From JAICTV01 sp035634055 (GTDB lineage Bacteria > Planctomycetota > Phycisphaerae > Tepidisphaerales > Tepidisphaeraceae), in contig DASQDR010000216.1 of the NCBI GenBank assembly GCA_035634055.1, positions 1 through 5,047 on the forward strand: a stretch of 5,047 nucleotides of DNA, read 5' to 3'. A program made the position numbers and the translations under genes. Each line of letters starts with the position of its first letter. The first letter of the stretch is position 1. The notes beneath the pieces were generated by a model. It was not told where the DNA came from. It saw only the letters and a program-made list of their open reading frames with translations, and searched no databases. Positions 4,288 to 5,047 of the stretch are shown piece after piece.

Positions 4288-5047
4288 ATGAGCGTGTTGA
4301 TCAAGAACGGCCGCGTCGTCACGGCGACGGATGATTACGTTGCCGACGTGTTCGTCGACGGTGAGACGGTCTCGCAGATCGGCAGGAACCTCGCCGTCAA
4401 GGCGGATCGCACGATCGACGCCAGCGGCAAGCTCGTCATCCCGGGCGGGATCGATCCGCACGTGCACATGGAGTTGCCGTTCGGCGGGACCGTCTCGTCC
4501 GACGATTTCACCAGCGGCACGCGCGCGGCGGCGTTTGGCGGGACGACCTCGATCATCGACTTCGCCATCCAGTACAAGGGCAACACGTTCGAGCAGACGC
4601 TGGATGACTGGGACGCCAAGGCCGAGGGCAAGTGCGCCATCGACTACTCCTCCCACCTCGCGGTGACGGAGTACGAGCCGCGGCACGCGGCGGAGTTCCG
4701 GAAGGTGGTCGATCGGGGGATCACCACGTTCAAGATCTTCCTGGCCTACCCCGGCGTGTTCATGATCGACGACCAGACGATGTTCCGCGTGATGCAGTCG
4801 GCCGGCGAGGCGGGGGGGATGACGCTGGTGCACGCGGAGAACGGCGTCGCCATCCAGCAGATGATCGACATGCTCATCGCCGACGGGAAGGTCGAGCCGA
4901 AGTACCACGCGCAGTCGCGCCCGCCGGTGATGCAGGCCGACGGCGTCGCTCGCGCCTGCCGGGTGGCGGAGTTCGCGAGGTCGCCGGTCTTCATCGTGCA
5001 CGTCTCGTGCGCCGACGCGATGGTTGAGCTGCACCGCGCCCGCGAGC
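4288..5047 (+). CDS. hydA: Dihydropyrimidinase / D-hydantoinase, N-terminal 253 residues (runs off the window)
   Basis: This zinc amidohydrolase opens the ring of dihydrouracil or dihydrothymine (and hydantoins) to N-carbamoyl amino acids in the cytoplasm, the second step of reductive pyrimidine breakdown. The start, MSVLIKNGRVVTATDDYVAD, is the usual small N-terminal beta-domain of the family. Expected metal ligands are present in order: His58 and His60 in GGIDPHVHMELPFGGT, Lys149 (normally carbamylated) in TTFKIFLAYPG, His182 in VHAEN and His238 in IVHVSC. Tyr154 in the same LAYPG motif corresponds to the conserved substrate-site tyrosine. The last metal-ligand Asp and the C-terminal part lie beyond the window; complete proteins are usually about 450-480 residues. 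No stop or frameshift is seen in the 253 codons. It shares a strand with the aminotransferase upstream, so co-transcription through the 129-bp hairpin gap is plausible. Dihydropyrimidinase is favoured over other cyclic amidohydrolases by motifs and by its neighbours. Confidence 0.92.
   Translation, partial: MSVLIKNGRVVTATDDYVADVFVDGETVSQIGRNLAVKADRTIDASGKLVIPGGIDPHVHMELPFGGTVSSDDFTSGTRAAAFGGTTSIIDFAIQYKGNTFEQTLDDWDAKAEGKCAIDYSSHLAVTEYEPRHAAEFRKVVDRGITTFKIFLAYPGVFMIDDQTMFRVMQSAGEAGGMTLVHAENGVAIQQMIDMLIADGKVEPKYHAQSRPPVMQADGVARACRVAEFARSPVFIVHVSCADAMVELHRARE

Noticed and set aside
3306..4334. A 342-codon plus-strand frame overlapping both the aminotransferase and dihydropyrimidinase genes
   Set aside because: It is an out-of-frame shadow of two clear genes and shows Arg-rich low-complexity translation.
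4216..5034. A 272-codon minus-strand frame opposite the dihydropyrimidinase gene
   Set aside because: It is an antisense shadow; the plus-strand frame carries all expected metal-ligand motifs.

Overview
The window looks like chromosomal DNA from a GC-rich bacterium, most likely a member of the Planctomycetota. The main pointer is the protein fragment at the left edge. Its N-terminus carries a VEALEGRRLL motif of the LExRxLL type that planctomycetes put at the start of exported proteins, followed by ELWRSDGT-type repeats that are common in that phylum. The long, repeat-laden gaps between genes fit as well. The class or genus cannot be told from this sequence.

Layout: positions 1-435 (minus strand) hold the 5' part of an ELWxSDGT-repeat extracellular protein, cut by the window edge and apparently broken by a one-base frameshift near 285. 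Positions 436-971 hold no convincing gene but much structure: a strong G-quadruplex motif, a 21-bp tandem repeat, and a pair of diverged inverted repeat arms with a perfect 25-bp outer match. Positions 972-2600 (minus) encode a CoA-acylating (methyl)malonate-semialdehyde dehydrogenase, mmsA, with an unusual Gly/Ala-rich insertion. Positions 2601-2865 form a divergent promoter region. Positions 2866-4158 (plus) encode a class III PLP aminotransferase of the AGXT2 / beta-alanine aminotransferase type. A hairpin-forming repeat fills the gap up to 4288, where a dihydropyrimidinase/D-hydantoinase gene begins (plus); it runs off the right edge after 253 codons.

The three enzymes fit one route, the reductive breakdown of uracil and thymine. 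Dihydropyrimidinase opens the reduced ring to an N-carbamoyl beta-amino acid. A beta-ureidopropionase, not in view, would release beta-alanine or 3-aminoisobutyrate. The aminotransferase would turn these into malonate or methylmalonate semialdehyde, and MmsA would convert those to acetyl-CoA or propionyl-CoA. This assignment is inferred from family recognition and gene neighbourhood. I see no CRISPR array, tRNA, rRNA or transposase, and no clearly new multi-gene system. The unusual content lies in the intergenic repeats, the frameshift and the low-complexity insertion in MmsA.
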